Shown: one piece after another, positions 50,431-62,260 of the stretch
Position numbering within the stretch: position 1 is the stretch's first letter
How the letters are laid out: each line of letters starts with the position of its first letter
Source of the DNA: Gyrodactylus bullatarudis
Taxonomy: Eukaryota > Platyhelminthes > Monogenea > Gyrodactylidea > Gyrodactylidae
Direction: 5' to 3'
DNA: 64,000 nucleotides
Assembly: GCA_012064415.1 (NCBI GenBank)
Contig: SSNU01000112.1
Span: 124,001 to 188,000, forward strand
Translations under genes and position numbers: made by a program
The notes under the pieces: generated by a model
Databases searched by the model: none
What the model was told of the DNA's origin: nothing
Seen by the model: only the letters and a program-made list of their open reading frames with translations

Positions 50431-51138
50431 CTCTCTCTCTTGGCAATGAAAGAGGGAGATAGGAATCTCTCGCTTTCCCCTCCTAACTTCTAATCTATGA
50501 TCATTTTTTAATGAAATGAAAAAATTATTTTTATTACTCTTTTGAGTAAATTGCCGCTAGCAATATGATACAAATGTTAGTTTTCTTGGTGTATTATACT
50601 CGCTTCACTCTTGTGTTTAACTCCACACACTTGACAAGGCATTTAAATGTTTTTTTTCAAATGTTACATTGCATTAATAAAATGAGTGGAGAGTTATTTT
50701 CTGTCATTATTGAAAAAAACATGAAATAATTCAAATGTGATAATTTCACAAAAAAAATTTTAGTCTCTTTATCAGATATAAATTGACGACTATACACTGT
50801 TAAAGTTGAAATCATTCTCAAGTGTAAATTTAGAGCAGTTACTACAACTACTACATCTTGGCCATTCACTTGATCGTTGGAAATTCATTGAAAAATTTCA
50901 AGGTTAATTCTTTTCCATAGAATTCCGTTTTTCAATGAATTTTACTAATTAGAGATTTTAAACGTAGAATTTTTTATACTGTGAAATACTCACCCTTTTT
51001 ACTTTCTTTCAAATGGCACATTATGGGTGAATGAACATTTTCCTTCGGGCGATACAATTATAAAATTATATTTACATTAAAATCTTATTTTTCAACATTA
51101 TTCAGTTCTTTAGTGTAATGTCAAGAGAGAATGTTCTG
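50431..51138. other. Intergenic stretch
   Basis: Between the peptide gene and FAM76, both on the minus strand. AT-rich with a short CT run at 50,431 to 50,444 and an imperfect inverted repeat around 50,880 to 50,945 (attcattgaaaaa / ttttcaatgaatt). No gene seen. Confidence 0.45.
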
Positions 51139-52885
51139 TTAGTCTTCAGTTTCACTCTCATCAGAGGAATCTATAAGACGAATTTTCTTCCGAGGTATCA
51201 GTTCTTTCTCATCTCTGTTGGCGTCAGTGTCAGTTTTTTCTCGGTCATCTATCACGAGTTTATCTGAATTTTCGAGATTTTCTTCTTTTTCTTTCATTTG
51301 TTTTTCCGAGTCTGTTTTGGGCAACTCATCTGGCTCGTTGGCTTGATCATTTCCAGATTTCAGTGTCTCTTCCCTTGCTGTTGTTGATGTTGTGGTCATG
51401 GTTGATGATGGTTCATCAGAATTTACCTTGGGCGAAGGAGCTGCCGAGTTATTAGGAGTCGTAGGGGCATTGTTTTGTGTGCTTTCAGACGGAGGTTCTT
51501 CCTTGCCTAGATAACTCGTGGACTTTCTAGAAGGGAGTCTCAACGGATTTCTTGTCAGTTCTGAGAGGTTTGAGGAGCTTCTCTTCTTCTTCATGTTATT
51601 TGAGAGGTTGTTCTTTTCTAATCTGAGTTGACGTATTGTCGCCTAAAAATAGAATTATGTACATGTGAATTGTGTTTGCTAAAATCATAATCATATTTTT
51701 AATGTGGTTATTTGTGGTTATTAAAATCAGACACCAAATTATCATTAATTAATCATCAAATAATAATAATTCACAGAGATGGATTATAATCCCTGATTAG
51801 TGTTTGGTGCAGGGAAACTTACATTGTAGTCCTGAATCTTTTCCTAGAAAAATTCCATACAAATTTATATAAATGTGAGATGGTTTAGAGAATAATTAAT
51901 AATTATTATAAGAAAGGGTTCATTACTATAAATTGTACAAATTGTACAAAAGACTGCAAGGTTTTGTAGATTATTTGGAAAACTTTGCAAATAATTCAGG
52001 TGTAATTCAATAAGACTCACAATGTATTGTTCAATTTTTAATTGGCCACTAGCCTGAACTTCCTCGAGAGATGTCTTATGAGTTCTCTCAATATCGATTA
52101 TGTCAGACTTTAACTCAGCAATAGTACGGTCCTTATCAATGAGTTCAGCTTGTTTAGCAGAAAGTTGGCCCTTGAGAAAAAGGATTTCATCCTGTTGTTG
52201 GCAAATCGTTAGGATGTGCTCATTGTAGAGAGAATCGCTAGTATATTCGGATTTTTTTGCAGTTTCCTGCTTAGCCTGATGCGAGGTGGGATGAAAATCA
52301 GTCTTGGGATTTGAGCTCTTAGATTTGGATTGATGGGAACTATGACTATGACGAAGGAGGTTAGACTCTTGAGGTTTTTTTCGCGATTTTAATGAGTTTT
52401 CCTTATTCTTTGCCAGTTTGTACTCATAAGTACAAACCCAACAAAGAATTTGTCCATTAACCTTTTTGCGGCTCTCTTCCTCCTTAATGAAAGCGCAAAT
52501 CTTTTTACACGACTGACATGTAGTCGGATCACCAAATTTGGTCTTGTAATGTTGACAGCGCTGACAGATCAAAGCATTACCAAATGCTAAATTGAGTGAA
52601 CAAATCGAGCAGGTTTTCGGATCACCGTACTTGTATTTTTGAGTTTGGCATCTAGGGCAAATGGATCCATGTCTATTAAGAGTCAGGTAAGAGAATGAGT
52701 CTCACATGTAATTTTTAAAGTCCGATTTACAAAACTCGCATTGTTTAAACGAGGAATTATTCGGGTTACATAACTTGCGAAAATGTTATAGAATAATTTA
52801 CCTTGCACGTTTCTCCAGACTTTGACATGTCAGACTTTGGAAAAGTCTTGAAACATTTAGTGCAGGAGAAAAGTGGTTGATCCAT
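51139..52885 (-). CDS. FAM76: FAM76-family protein
   Basis: Exons 52885-52802, 52773-52706, 52672-52021, 51843-51823 and 51642-51139; 442 residues. FAM76A/B are nuclear-speckle-associated proteins; FAM76B has been linked to control of inflammatory gene expression. The N-terminal half has repeated zinc-binding Cys pairs: FSCTKC, ETCKLCN, KQCEFCKSDF, SICPRCQ, KTCSICS, ICQRCQHYKTKFG, TTCQSCKKICAF and QILCWVCTYEYK. Then follow a Ser/Lys-rich linker and the C-terminal coiled coil (LFLKGQLSAKQAELIDKDRT, IERTHKTSLEEV). The C-terminal 150 residues are Ser/Thr/Glu-rich and ends with acidic DSSDESETED. Introns 1 and 2 are 28 and 33 nt. Exon 4 is a 21-base microexon (EKIQDYN). The start codon is 165 bases from the Atg8-like gene on the other strand. 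Confidence 0.9.
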
Positions 52886-53050
52886 TTTTCCAGGATTTGA
52901 TACTAAGCGGGAAAACTGGAACAGTTAAAACAAATGGAAATAATCAGTTGTTGTTACACTGCATCAATTGTAGGTTTGTCCTTGAAATCACCTGATTCCG
53001 TCAATTTTGATATTCAGAAAATTATCTAATCTTTCAGTCTTATTTTAAGT
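52886..53050. promoter_or_regulatory. Divergent promoter, FAM76 / Atg8-like gene
   Basis: 165 bases lie between the two start codons. No TATA motif in position; shared regulation is inferred from the layout. Confidence 0.5.
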
Positions 53051-53504
53051 ATGGGTAGTCCTGTTTTCGAATTTCAGAAAGATAATGACAAAGGTTAGTG
53101 ATTTAAAAACTTAACCTTCTCAGAACAACGAATTCGGGATTCAAGTAAAATCAAGCAAAAGTATCCTAATAGAGTTCCTATGATTGTGGAACGCCATCCT
53201 ACTTCTAAAATTGAGGATATAGATAAGCACAAATTTCTAGTTCCTGATGATATTACTGTGGCTCAATTTATGTGGATTATTCGTAAAAGAATTCATCTAG
53301 CTCAGGAGAAAGGCCTATTCCTTTTTGTTAACAATACAATGCCACAAGCTAGGCAAGTTTATCATTTTGAAGCTCTTTCTAATTATTTGCTTTAAACAAG
53401 AATTTCTTTTTAGTTGTACTATCGGAGTTTTGTACAAGGACTACAAGGACGAGGACGGTTTTCTCTACGTTCATTACAGCGGGGAAAATTCTTTTGGCAA
53501 TTAA
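53051..53504 (+). CDS. GABARAPL2: Atg8 family protein, GABARAPL2/GATE-16 type
   Basis: Exons 53051-53093, 53124-53352 and 53414-53504; 120 residues. Atg8 proteins are ubiquitin-like and become linked to phosphatidylethanolamine on autophagosome membranes. Conserved features are KIKQKYPNRVPMIVER, KFLVPDDITVAQFMWIIRKR (typical of the GATE-16 branch), LFLFVNNTMPQ and DEDGFLYVHYSGENSFG. The C-terminus is Gly119 followed by one Asn, so ATG4 processing would remove a single residue. Intron 1 is 30 nt. Intron 2 (61 nt) uses a GC donor (AG|gcaagt) and a normal AG acceptor; no GT donor nearby keeps the conserved frame. Confidence 0.94.
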
Positions 53505-54127
53505 GTGAGAATTGTTTTGAGCAGTTCTTAAAAACATCTCATTTACCTGTGTAGTGAATTAATTATCAGATTATTACATATTAACCTGACAGAATCCTTG
53601 ATCATTTTCAGCATTCTTATTAAATCACAAATAATATTATCACTGTCCTGGACGTTAATCAAAGTTTAAACTCATTATTAAACTCTTGATTGTCTCTATA
53701 GAATTGATGATGATGATGATAAAATTTACTTCTTATATAATAATAATATAAATTATCTATGCATACTGCCAACCTTTTATTTCATGTATTCTAATGAATT
53801 ACAGAAGTCCTATATCTGTTCCTAATTAGTGGCTAAATCTTTTTTATTTCTTATTCGAATCCAGACTCAATGAAAGAGACTAAGAAATTGTGTGTGGTTT
53901 TTTTTCTCATAGAATGAATGATGAAGTGAATGAAAGCAATTCTCTATGTTATGTAGAATGTGTATGATTAGCTGACTTATATTTGATTACATTTTGACAA
54001 TAAAAACCCAGTAAAATGATTAGGTAGATTACATATGGTTATATATTTACTTTAATTAATCGATTGCATATATTACACAAAATGTTGCACACATCCATTC
54101 TGAAGGATAAAAAATATTTATTCTCTC
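53505..54127. other. Intergenic, convergent 3' regions
   Basis: Between the Atg8-like stop and the TIPIN stop. It contains a short GATGAT run near 53,706 to 53,720. No gene seen. Confidence 0.5.
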
Positions 54128-55196
54128 TTACATCAATGCCTGTTTGAGTCGATTCTTGATTTCTGTAGAATTATTCAATGATTTTCTAGCTTTGAGCTTC
54201 TCCAATGCTGCCAGCCGTTTAGCCTCAATTATCGATGTATCAAAGTTTTCTTTGGCAGGAGGTTTTACTGTGGGATCATCTGTTGGGGCAATGTCGTCAA
54301 GGTTATCTTCAAAATCATCAGCATCTTCTGAAATATCTCCTGGGAGGTTTTTGGGAAGACCCTCAAAGATTTTGTCGAATTCTGCCTGTTTATCTTCAAG
54401 AATTTTGTCAACGTCATTAGGATCTTTTCCGTCATCTGAGAAATCTTCATTTATTGCAACAAACTCATCCGATTGAGTCCTAGGTCCGTTATAAACTCCT
54501 TCACGAATCTGCCGTAAGACCATGTGAACCTCTCGTTTTTTACCGAGCACCTCAAGCTTCTGAATAACTTGAGAATAAGTCATTTTTGGGAACATTTGGT
54601 GAGACCAGATTTGAAAAATATTCATTATAGAATCAAGATCCTCAATTTCATGCCCTCTGCCTTTAATTTTAAGATTTTTAGATAGATCAAGAAGCTGTGA
54701 AATGCCCAACTTTCCCAGGAGACGATTGGGGTCTAATTTGGCTCTCGGATTTTTTATAGTTCTTTTCTTCGATGTGGACTTTTGTAAAGATTCTAAAAGG
54801 TTTTTATCCACATTTCCATCGTCATTTTCGTCATCTGCAGAATTCATGAAAGTTTATTGAATAGGAGAATAGATATTTGCTAGAGAATTACTAACCAGAA
54901 TAAACTTTGACGACACCATCATCATCGTCAGATTGAATGACACTCGAGGCATCAGACTTGACTGATGCTTTGTCACTTTTTTCATTTTCCGAATCATCAA
55001 TATCACTATCAGCTGAGTCATTCTCATAGGCAACTTTGTTTTTTTTCTTATCCAACTCTTTACTCATTCGAATAGAGCTGAGCTTGGAATCGAAAAGCTG
55101 ACTAGATTGAAATAGAGGCTTTTGAAGTTGAATGGGGTCCTCTTTTTCTTCATCTGAGTCTAAGAGTTTAACTCTTCGTCTCTTTTTAGCTGGCAT
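54128..55196 (-). CDS. TIPIN: TIMELESS-interacting protein (TIPIN / Swi3 domain)
   Basis: Exons 55196-54896 and 54834-54128 with a 61-nt intron; 335 residues. TIPIN and TIMELESS form the fork-protection complex, which travels with the replisome and helps checkpoint signalling through Claspin. The Swi3 domain is at about residues 125 to 215: RAKLDPNRLLGKLGISQLLD, GRGHEIEDLDSIMNIFQIW, HQMFPKMTYSQVIQKLE, VHMVLRQIR. It is flanked by an acidic Ser/Asp region (DSADSDIDDSENEKSD) and a C-terminal acidic and basic tail. The open frame continues upstream of the ATG at 55,196 to a possible acceptor (ttttctag) near 55,236, so an extra 5' exon cannot be excluded. Close behind the cyclophilin H gene on the same strand. 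Confidence 0.87.
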
Positions 55197-55317
55197 TGGA
55201 TCATTTTCTACACGAGTACTCGATAGGATATCCTAGAAAATTAATATTACAAAAAGAAAAAAATAGAAGATCTAAAATTCGAAAAAAACAATGAATTAAA
55301 AATCTGAAAAAATATAT

Positions 55318-55875
55318 TTACATTTGGCCACATTGTGAAATTACAACAGGAATTTTAGGTTTATTATTATGACCAACTGGAATATGTTCAATCTTCCTCA
55401 AGACTAATAATCCATCTACAACCTGGCCAAAAACCACGTGTTTGTTGTCGAGAAAATCACATGGAGTACATGTGATAAAGAACTGACAACCATTTGTATC
55501 CTTGCCACTATTTGCCATTGAAACAGTACCGACTTGGCGATGTTGAAGTTTAAAATTCTCATCGGCAAACTGAAAACCGTTATAAATTGAAGTTGCTCCA
55601 GTTCCATCTCCGTTTACAAAATCTCCACCTTGAACCATGAAATCTTTTATAACTCTATGAAATTGAGATCCTTTATATCCTTGGGGTACACCATCTTTGC
55701 GATATTCGCCAGTACAAAATTGTCTGAAATTTTCTGCTGTTTGAGGTACGATATCTTCAAAAAGTTCTATTTGAATTCGACCGATATCCTGTCCACCTAT
55801 TGTTATATCAAAAAAGACCACAGGATTTTTGGGATTAGTCATTTGTTCAGCAACAGCTGGCAAGGGAGCCGACAT
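55318..55875 (-). CDS. PPIH: Peptidyl-prolyl isomerase H (cyclophilin H)
   Basis: A single exon of 185 codons. Cyclophilin H (USA-CyP) is a U4/U6 snRNP cyclophilin bound to PRP4 and acts in the spliceosome. The whole cyclophilin fold is present: [83 protein letters not shown]. The FCTGE(Y/F)RKDGVP insertion and the end VVISQCGQM are typical of the H class. Arg, Phe, Gln and Trp-position residues of the active site are kept (FHRV, QGGDF). Length equals the family's 177 to 188. Head-to-head with capicua, 140 bases between starts. Confidence 0.95.
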   Translation of the reverse strand: MSAPLPAVAEQMTNPKNPVVFFDITIGGQDIGRIQIELFEDIVPQTAENFRQFCTGEYRKDGVPQGYKGSQFHRVIKDFMVQGGDFVNGDGTGATSIYNGFQFADENFKLQHRQVGTVSMANSGKDTNGCQFFITCTPCDFLDNKHVVFGQVVDGLLVLRKIEHIPVGHNNKPKIPVVISQCGQM

Positions 55876-56015
55876 AATTATTTCTTTGAGCCGATAAGTT
55901 GAAAATTATGAATAATAAAACAATATATTTATTTTTTAAAGTTATTCTTTACACGAAATCTTATCACTGCGATAGCTGATATTTTTAAATATTCTCTTGG
56001 TAACAGTATTACAGA
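55876..56015. promoter_or_regulatory. Divergent promoter, PPIH / capicua
   Basis: 140 bases separate the start codons. Inferred shared promoter; no distinctive motif identified. Confidence 0.5.
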
Positions 56016-59000
56016 ATGGAAAATATAGCAGCCACTGAAAAGAATATAAAACTTGACGATTTGAGAGAAATAAGATTACCTCTGAAGAAAAGATTTATCT
56101 CGGACGATAACTTTACTGAATCAGTGAGCTTATTTGACTAATCTCATCTTTAGACTGATAACTTACAAGACTTCAAGTCTGGCACAAAAGTTTTGTGTTT
56201 CATTGATGATGATTTATTAGAGATTGGATCTATAACGTCATTCATTAGCGATTCATTGGAGATTCAATTACTCATGAATGGAAATTCAATGAAAACTGTT
56301 ACTAAAGATTTAGTACTTAAGATTATTAATGGCGATGAAATCAAAGAGTACGTTGTTTTTTATTAATTGAAAATAAGGGGATCTGCTATTGCGTATCCTA
56401 GCGTAAACTTTTCACAATACCATTTAGCGCAAGTAATCGAAGTAATTGATGAAGATTATGACACGTTTTTCACGGTTCGACCCCTTAATAAAGACTTTCC
56501 GATTCAAACATTTAACAAGAATGATATTTTCCTCACAAATTTTCGATCAGAAAGCTGTGATTCACTTACAAATTCTATTGGTAAGCAATATATACTTTTT
56601 TATTATCATTGATCATCATGTTACTTCAAAGTAATCAGTGGAAAATTTAAACAATATTAGCCATATGCGTTTTCTTAAGAAATTACATGTAGATTCTACA
56701 TTGTAGAATAAGTTTAAATTATCATTCTTTGCATCTTCAACTTTTGTGTATTAAAATCTCTATCAATGACCTCTGTCCTGATTTTTACAGGTTGTATTTG
56801 AGAATAGTTGCCGTCTCTCATTTTTATCCAAGTTTAAGTGGAATCGTGTTGGAACCATTTTATGTCATTGATATGATATCAATGATATCTACTAGATGAT
56901 GTTAAAAATTTCTGATTTTATTCTCCATGAATCATGATTATCAAGTTGCGATTCCTAAATTTCTCAAAATTTTAGTACTTTTCATGATTTTGAAACAATA
57001 AAGATGATTTAATTTTTCTGTCATAATAGTAGTATATGTAAGATTCCAAGGTTTTATTTCATGCAAACTTGAAACCATGTTATGCTATTCTTTTTATTAT
57101 CTTTTATTTAAAAATTCATAAATTTCATTTTCTGTACAATCTTTATACGATTCATATTCAGTTGAATAAAAAATAGTTTATGCGAGCAATATAAAAAAAT
57201 AATTTGTAAAAATCATGGTCATCTGGAAATAATTATAATTCTTAAAAATTGGAATGTTTTTAAGTCTTTTTTCTTTAGCTTAACAACTTCACTAAGATTT
57301 TTCCCTAAATTTTAGTTATTTTGTTTTGATAAAACAAGGATACTAAAAATTCAGTAATAAATAATTCATTTTAATACAGTGATAAGTGAACTTTTAATGT
57401 TTTGGATTTCTGATGCATTCTCCACTGATCATTTGTATGACTGTTGTTTTAGGTTTTACTTTTAAATCGTAATCAATCTTTTTTAGATAAAATTAAATCA
57501 TTTGGCAATAAAAAAAATAAAAACACTATCAATCACTAATATTTTTTCAAGATTAATTTGAGGTAAGTTGAATAAATTCTAAATCGATAGAAAAAAATTA
57601 TTTTACATCTAATTAATTCGATTTAAAATCTAGAAAACAAGCCAGTATTACAGGGAAAAATTTATCGTTTAATCACACTTCATCCATGTTTAAATGCACC
57701 AAAATTAATACGTTTTTTGATTTTTACATCTTACATTTTATTTTAAAAATTAGACTTTCAAATAGACAATGGTAAAATAATATATTGATAATCAACAGGA
57801 GACAATTTTTTTTTCGAATAAAAAATCATTGATAAGGCAGTGCATTGAAGAAATAGATTTGCATAATTGAATATATTTAGTGTTTCGTTAGATGATACGC
57901 TGAATCATCATTCTTCAAGTACTTCCCTTTGCATGATACACTTACTTTGTGGCAGATATTGAATTACAGGTTTCTTTTCCTCTTGTCTCAATTTGTCTCT
58001 ATGATGAAGATTAAAAATGTATCAGAAAGGGCAAGCATACACTCGTGTTTATTTATAATAGCCTGCATGAATCAATGTATTGTATGACTAAGAATGTAAA
58101 ATAATAGAATAAATGTGGGAAGCAATAATTACTTTTTATATACTCGATAACTTTATACACTTTATAGACAGCAAAAATTATTTTCTACTTTTTACAGCTT
58201 TGTCGCAGCATTCACTGTATCCCTCATGCATAGATTATAGAATAAGTGTATTGTATTAAAAATGTAAATGTAAAAGATGTCCCCAATAAATTTGTGCTTC
58301 TATTTTATGATTGGTGGACTGTTTGGTGCTTTCGCCTTATAACTAAAATGCTCACAAAAAATTTGATTTATTCACGAATACTGTATTATAATATTTACTT
58401 TTTGAATAAAAAAGAAATGGACTACAAAACAAAAGAAGGTTATTCGGAAAAAAATAATCCAGTAAGGGAACACTTGGCCAGCGCCATGTCAGACGAGACA
58501 ACCCCTGATATCCAGGGACCCTTTGAAAAGTATGTATCACAACAGGAAAAACCTTCTACATCACAGGAAAAATATTTTATACCACAAATATCAAAAATGA
58601 TGAATATTTCTGAAGCAAACCGGTATCAAAAGGTATGAATTCAAGTCTTAAACTCTATAAATACATGAGATAATAAGTATACTTTTCATCAGGGAGATGT
58701 TGTGAAAACTCCCAGTGGAGTAAGAAAAAAGTTCAATGGAAAACAATGGCGTAGACTTTGCAGTAAGGATGGATGCACCAAAGAGTCTCAGAGACGAGGA
58801 TTTTGCTCAAGACATTTATCAATGAAAGGCAAGGAAATTAGGGCTTTCAACTATGCTACCGCTGTTGCTGCAATGATGCAGAACAAAGATGAATCCACCA
58901 AAGTGCAAACAGTCAGATCTCAAATTCAAAATTCATCAGATACAGAAACTACTCAAAATTTAGAGCAAAATCCAAATGCGAGTTAGTAAACCAAGTAAAC

Positions 59001-62000
59001 TTTGGATTATTCTCAGAATAATAAGCTTTTTTCCAGGAGTCATTCGAAATCCATTGAGTTTAATCCCGCTTGTGGACTCAAAATCTGGCCATGATGTTTC
59101 ATCAGATGAATTCGAAGATGAAGAAGAGGATAAGCAAAAGAAAACTAGAAAGTATACCAAGAAGAAACATAGATCATCACCCACAAGTAATTCTGCTGGT
59201 TTCAAGAGATCATCAAATGAACCATCTACGAGTAAAGAGAATTATTATTCCAAGGATCAGCCAGAATGTAAATTATTCCGTCATCACTAATAATAATTTT
59301 TTAATTCCCTCATTTTTTTAGGCGACCAAGTTCGCGACACATATGAAATGGTAAATTTAATAAAATTCTGTTTGTTTTTTGAACATGTATTTAGGGAATA
59401 ACTCATTTCAATTTTAATTTATCATTTCAAATAATATTCTAGATAAAAAAAGCCAACGAATATATTCAATCAAGTAAGGAATCTTCTCGTGGATATGAGA
59501 AGAAACCGAAAGATTTGCCAAAAAGAGTCTCTAACAAAATGGTTCGAAGACCAATGAATGCATTTATGCTTTTTTCAATGAAATATCGTCCTCAAGTGCA
59601 TAAAATGTATCCAAACAGAGATAATAGAATAGCCAGTCAAATTTTAGGAAACTGGTGGTATCAATTAGATCCGAATGAAAAAAAGCCCTATCAAGATATG
59701 GCGAAACAAGTGAGTAGTATGATACAAAAATTCTTGTAAAATTGAAGAATTTATTGTGAATAATTTAGCTACGTACGGAGCATTCAAAAGTCAATCCCAA
59801 CTGGAAGTGGTCAAATAATGAAAATCCAAGAAATAGAAAAGACAAGAAGCATACTTATGAAATTGAGAAAGTCAAAAGTTCATATATGCCCCAGGAAAAG
59901 ACTAATAAAAGTGGTCTTAAGCTGTTAGCTAGCGTCGCAGAAAAGTTGAAATCATCAGATGATCCTAATGATAACGAATACAATGAGCATATAGACGTAG
60001 AAAATAACCTACCTAATGAAAATATCTACTTTGATGAAAACACGGAAAACTATCATCAGACTCTGCCATCGATGAATAATTTCAGTGCAAATAAGGATGA
60101 ATACATGGATGACTATCATATGATTGGGTTAGTATTACTTAAAAAACCAGTTCTTTTTATCAATATTACTATAATATTTAGAAATATTGGAAAACCATTG
60201 TACGTAAATGTGGAGAACCAGGAACAGTATTATGATATGGGATACAATAGCCATCAGGAGAATGTTCAATCAACAGATGAGTTTGCAACAAATAATTCTG
60301 AACTTATCAACCCAGTAATCACATGTCCAGCTGAAATAAACTATGAAGAAAGTCGAAATATTGAAGTGAGATATTGTTATTCCTGTATTTTTTTATACGG
60401 AAAATTATTTCCAAGTAAAAAATGACAACTGATTTTTTTATTTTAAACCTTAGAACTATCAAACAATTAACCAAGGATTGGTTTACGCTGATCAAGAACA
60501 AAATTATGATTTCTCCGGCCAGTCTGAGATGAAGCAGGATCATGTCAATATAATAATAAACAGTTATAGTTATAATGATCCCTCCCTGATCGAAAATAAT
60601 TCACAGAGTTCAGTCTCAGTTGATAAGTATTATGAAAAGTTTGTTTCTTAATTAATTATTAATGGGAGAAGCTTGATGTAATTTTTCTCTGTAAATTTCT
60701 TCTAGTTTAAACTATGAAATGATGAAGATGAATCAAACATGGGATCAAAATCAGTACAGCTATCATAGTGAGTAAAAATGAATTACAATTCATTTTGGTT
60801 ACTATCTAATTGCATATTTTTAAACAGATGCAGATCCGCTTACTATTTCAACCCTCGAGAACGATATTAGTCAATACGAATGCCAAAATTACGAAGAGGT
60901 TAGTTTCTCCCTTTGAAAAATATCTAAAAGATTGTTAACTTGTACAACTACGAAATGCGATGCATATTTTTAAGGAGAAAAACTCATCTCTCGTTATGGT
61001 AATACCCTGAAATATCCCACAAGATTAGTGTTTTTGATAAAGAAAATTGGTAACTCAATGAATGACCTAGTTATTAAGGATTTTAGTGATTACGTAGTAA
61101 ATATTCATTGAAAACTAGGAGGCGATTTTAAAAATTTAGGACTTTTATGATAACCCTATCAATTTAATTATTGATAGATTTGACACTTCTCCTCATTCCC
61201 ATCTCAGCTTCACTATTTTATAAGCTTATTTATGAGATGAACAATATTGGAATGGAAGAATACACATTAGAGGGAATTCCACTTGACTCTGATCAAGTTT
61301 ATTGAATTTAATAAGTACCTAGAGTCTATTATAGTCCTTGTTTAATTGCTAATGCATTTTTTTATTAGATGGTAATGCAGGATAATTGTCCCATAAGCAA
61401 TTCCAGCTATCCCTCATCCTCAGACATGAACTCAATCACTTCTGAGAATACTGTTTTACTAAACCAAGAATACCACCATTCTAATAGTAGCCAAAGTTTT
61501 GAGAATAACAATTATTATCAAAACGAAATTGACCCATCGATAAGTCAGGAGAATTTAGTCAACTCACAAATGGATAAGTCTTCGGCAGATATGAATCAGG
61601 ACCAGGCTGTACCGTATAACCAACCGTATGGAAATTATCGAATTAAAAGTCGGATAGATTTTGATAATTCTGAGAGAAACTACTCCATTGTTTCTGGCCT
61701 ATCGAATTCTCATAATCGTCATTTACTTGAGACTCGGCGTCGGCTGGTTATGCAATTATTTGAAGAGCAAGATAACTTCTTCCCAACTGGTGAGTTTTTA
61801 CCATCAAAACCAGTATGATCTAAAAAAATTTTATTCGAATAAAAAAATTTTGATAGTTGAGGCAACTGCAACATTCCAAATGCGATACGAGAATTATTTT
61901 CCAAATAAACAAATTCTTCAGTTTAAAATACGCGAAGTTCGTCAACGTTTAATGCATCAAAATGAATCTGAAATTGTAAAGGCCCATAAGAACTTTACTA

Positions 62001-62065
62001 ACGGAAAATATGATGCCGAGGAGATGATGTTGGAACAGGAGGATAAATCTGTGATTTCTAGTTGA
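56016..62065 (+). CDS. cic: Capicua-type HMG-box transcriptional repressor, long form
   Basis: Sixteen exons: 56016-56123, 56154-56347, 56378-56580, 58198-58245, 58415-58632, 58693-58981, 59037-59267, 59322-59350, 59443-59709, 59769-60127, 60182-60365, 60454-60638, 60706-60767, 60828-60898, 61369-61789, 61857-62065. All phases agree; 1025 residues. Capicua represses target genes until ERK signalling relieves it. Exons 1 to 3 encode a Tudor-like N-terminal region ([14 protein letters not shown]), as in the long isoform. At about 265 to 300 is the conserved [18 protein letters not shown] block. The HMG box is at about 473 to 545 ([36 protein letters not shown]). The C-terminal C1 domain, needed with the HMG box for DNA binding, is at about 935 to 1005 ([37 protein letters not shown]). 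Introns 1 and 2 are 30 nt each. Exon 8 has 29 bases. The 1.6-kb third intron could hold a short-isoform promoter. Exon 4 and its joins are the least certain. The protein is shorter than human or fly long forms. Confidence 0.9.
56581..58197 (+). other. Long intron 3 of capicua
   Basis: 1.6 kb of AT-rich sequence between the N-terminal Tudor-like exons and the rest of capicua, far longer than the gene's other introns (30 to 470 nt). No coding signal recognised. Confidence 0.55.
60899..61368 (+). other. Capicua intron with a decayed MITE
   Basis: A 470-nt intron. Around 61,080 to 61,150, sequence such as gtagtaaatattcattgaaa and gattttaaaaatttagga resembles, in reverse, the interior of the MITE at 13,943 to 14,360. 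Confidence 0.45.
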
Positions 62066-62260
62066 AAAAAGACAATGTTTTAATGTATTGTTGTTATTTA
62101 ATGATGATTAAATTTTCTATTTATTGATTTTTTCTTAATTCACAATCCAAACTTTTTTTATAGAAAAGCTAGTCAACAACTGTTATCTAGATTTATAAAA
62201 TATAAACATGTATTCAAAATATTACATTATTTCTAAATAATACAGTTTGAGAAATCATCT
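62066..62260. other. Intergenic, convergent 3' regions
   Basis: 195 AT-rich bases between the capicua stop and the RBM18 stop; holds both short 3' regions. Confidence 0.5.

Noticed and set aside
54144..54476. Plus-strand frame of 110 codons
   Set aside because: Antisense shadow of the TIPIN C-terminal exon.
55303..55320. An 18-nt intron (gtaaatatattttttcag) at the end of cyclophilin H
   Set aside because: It would splice onto a frame that soon stops, while the unspliced end CGQM is the normal C-terminus of the family. It is chance sequence.
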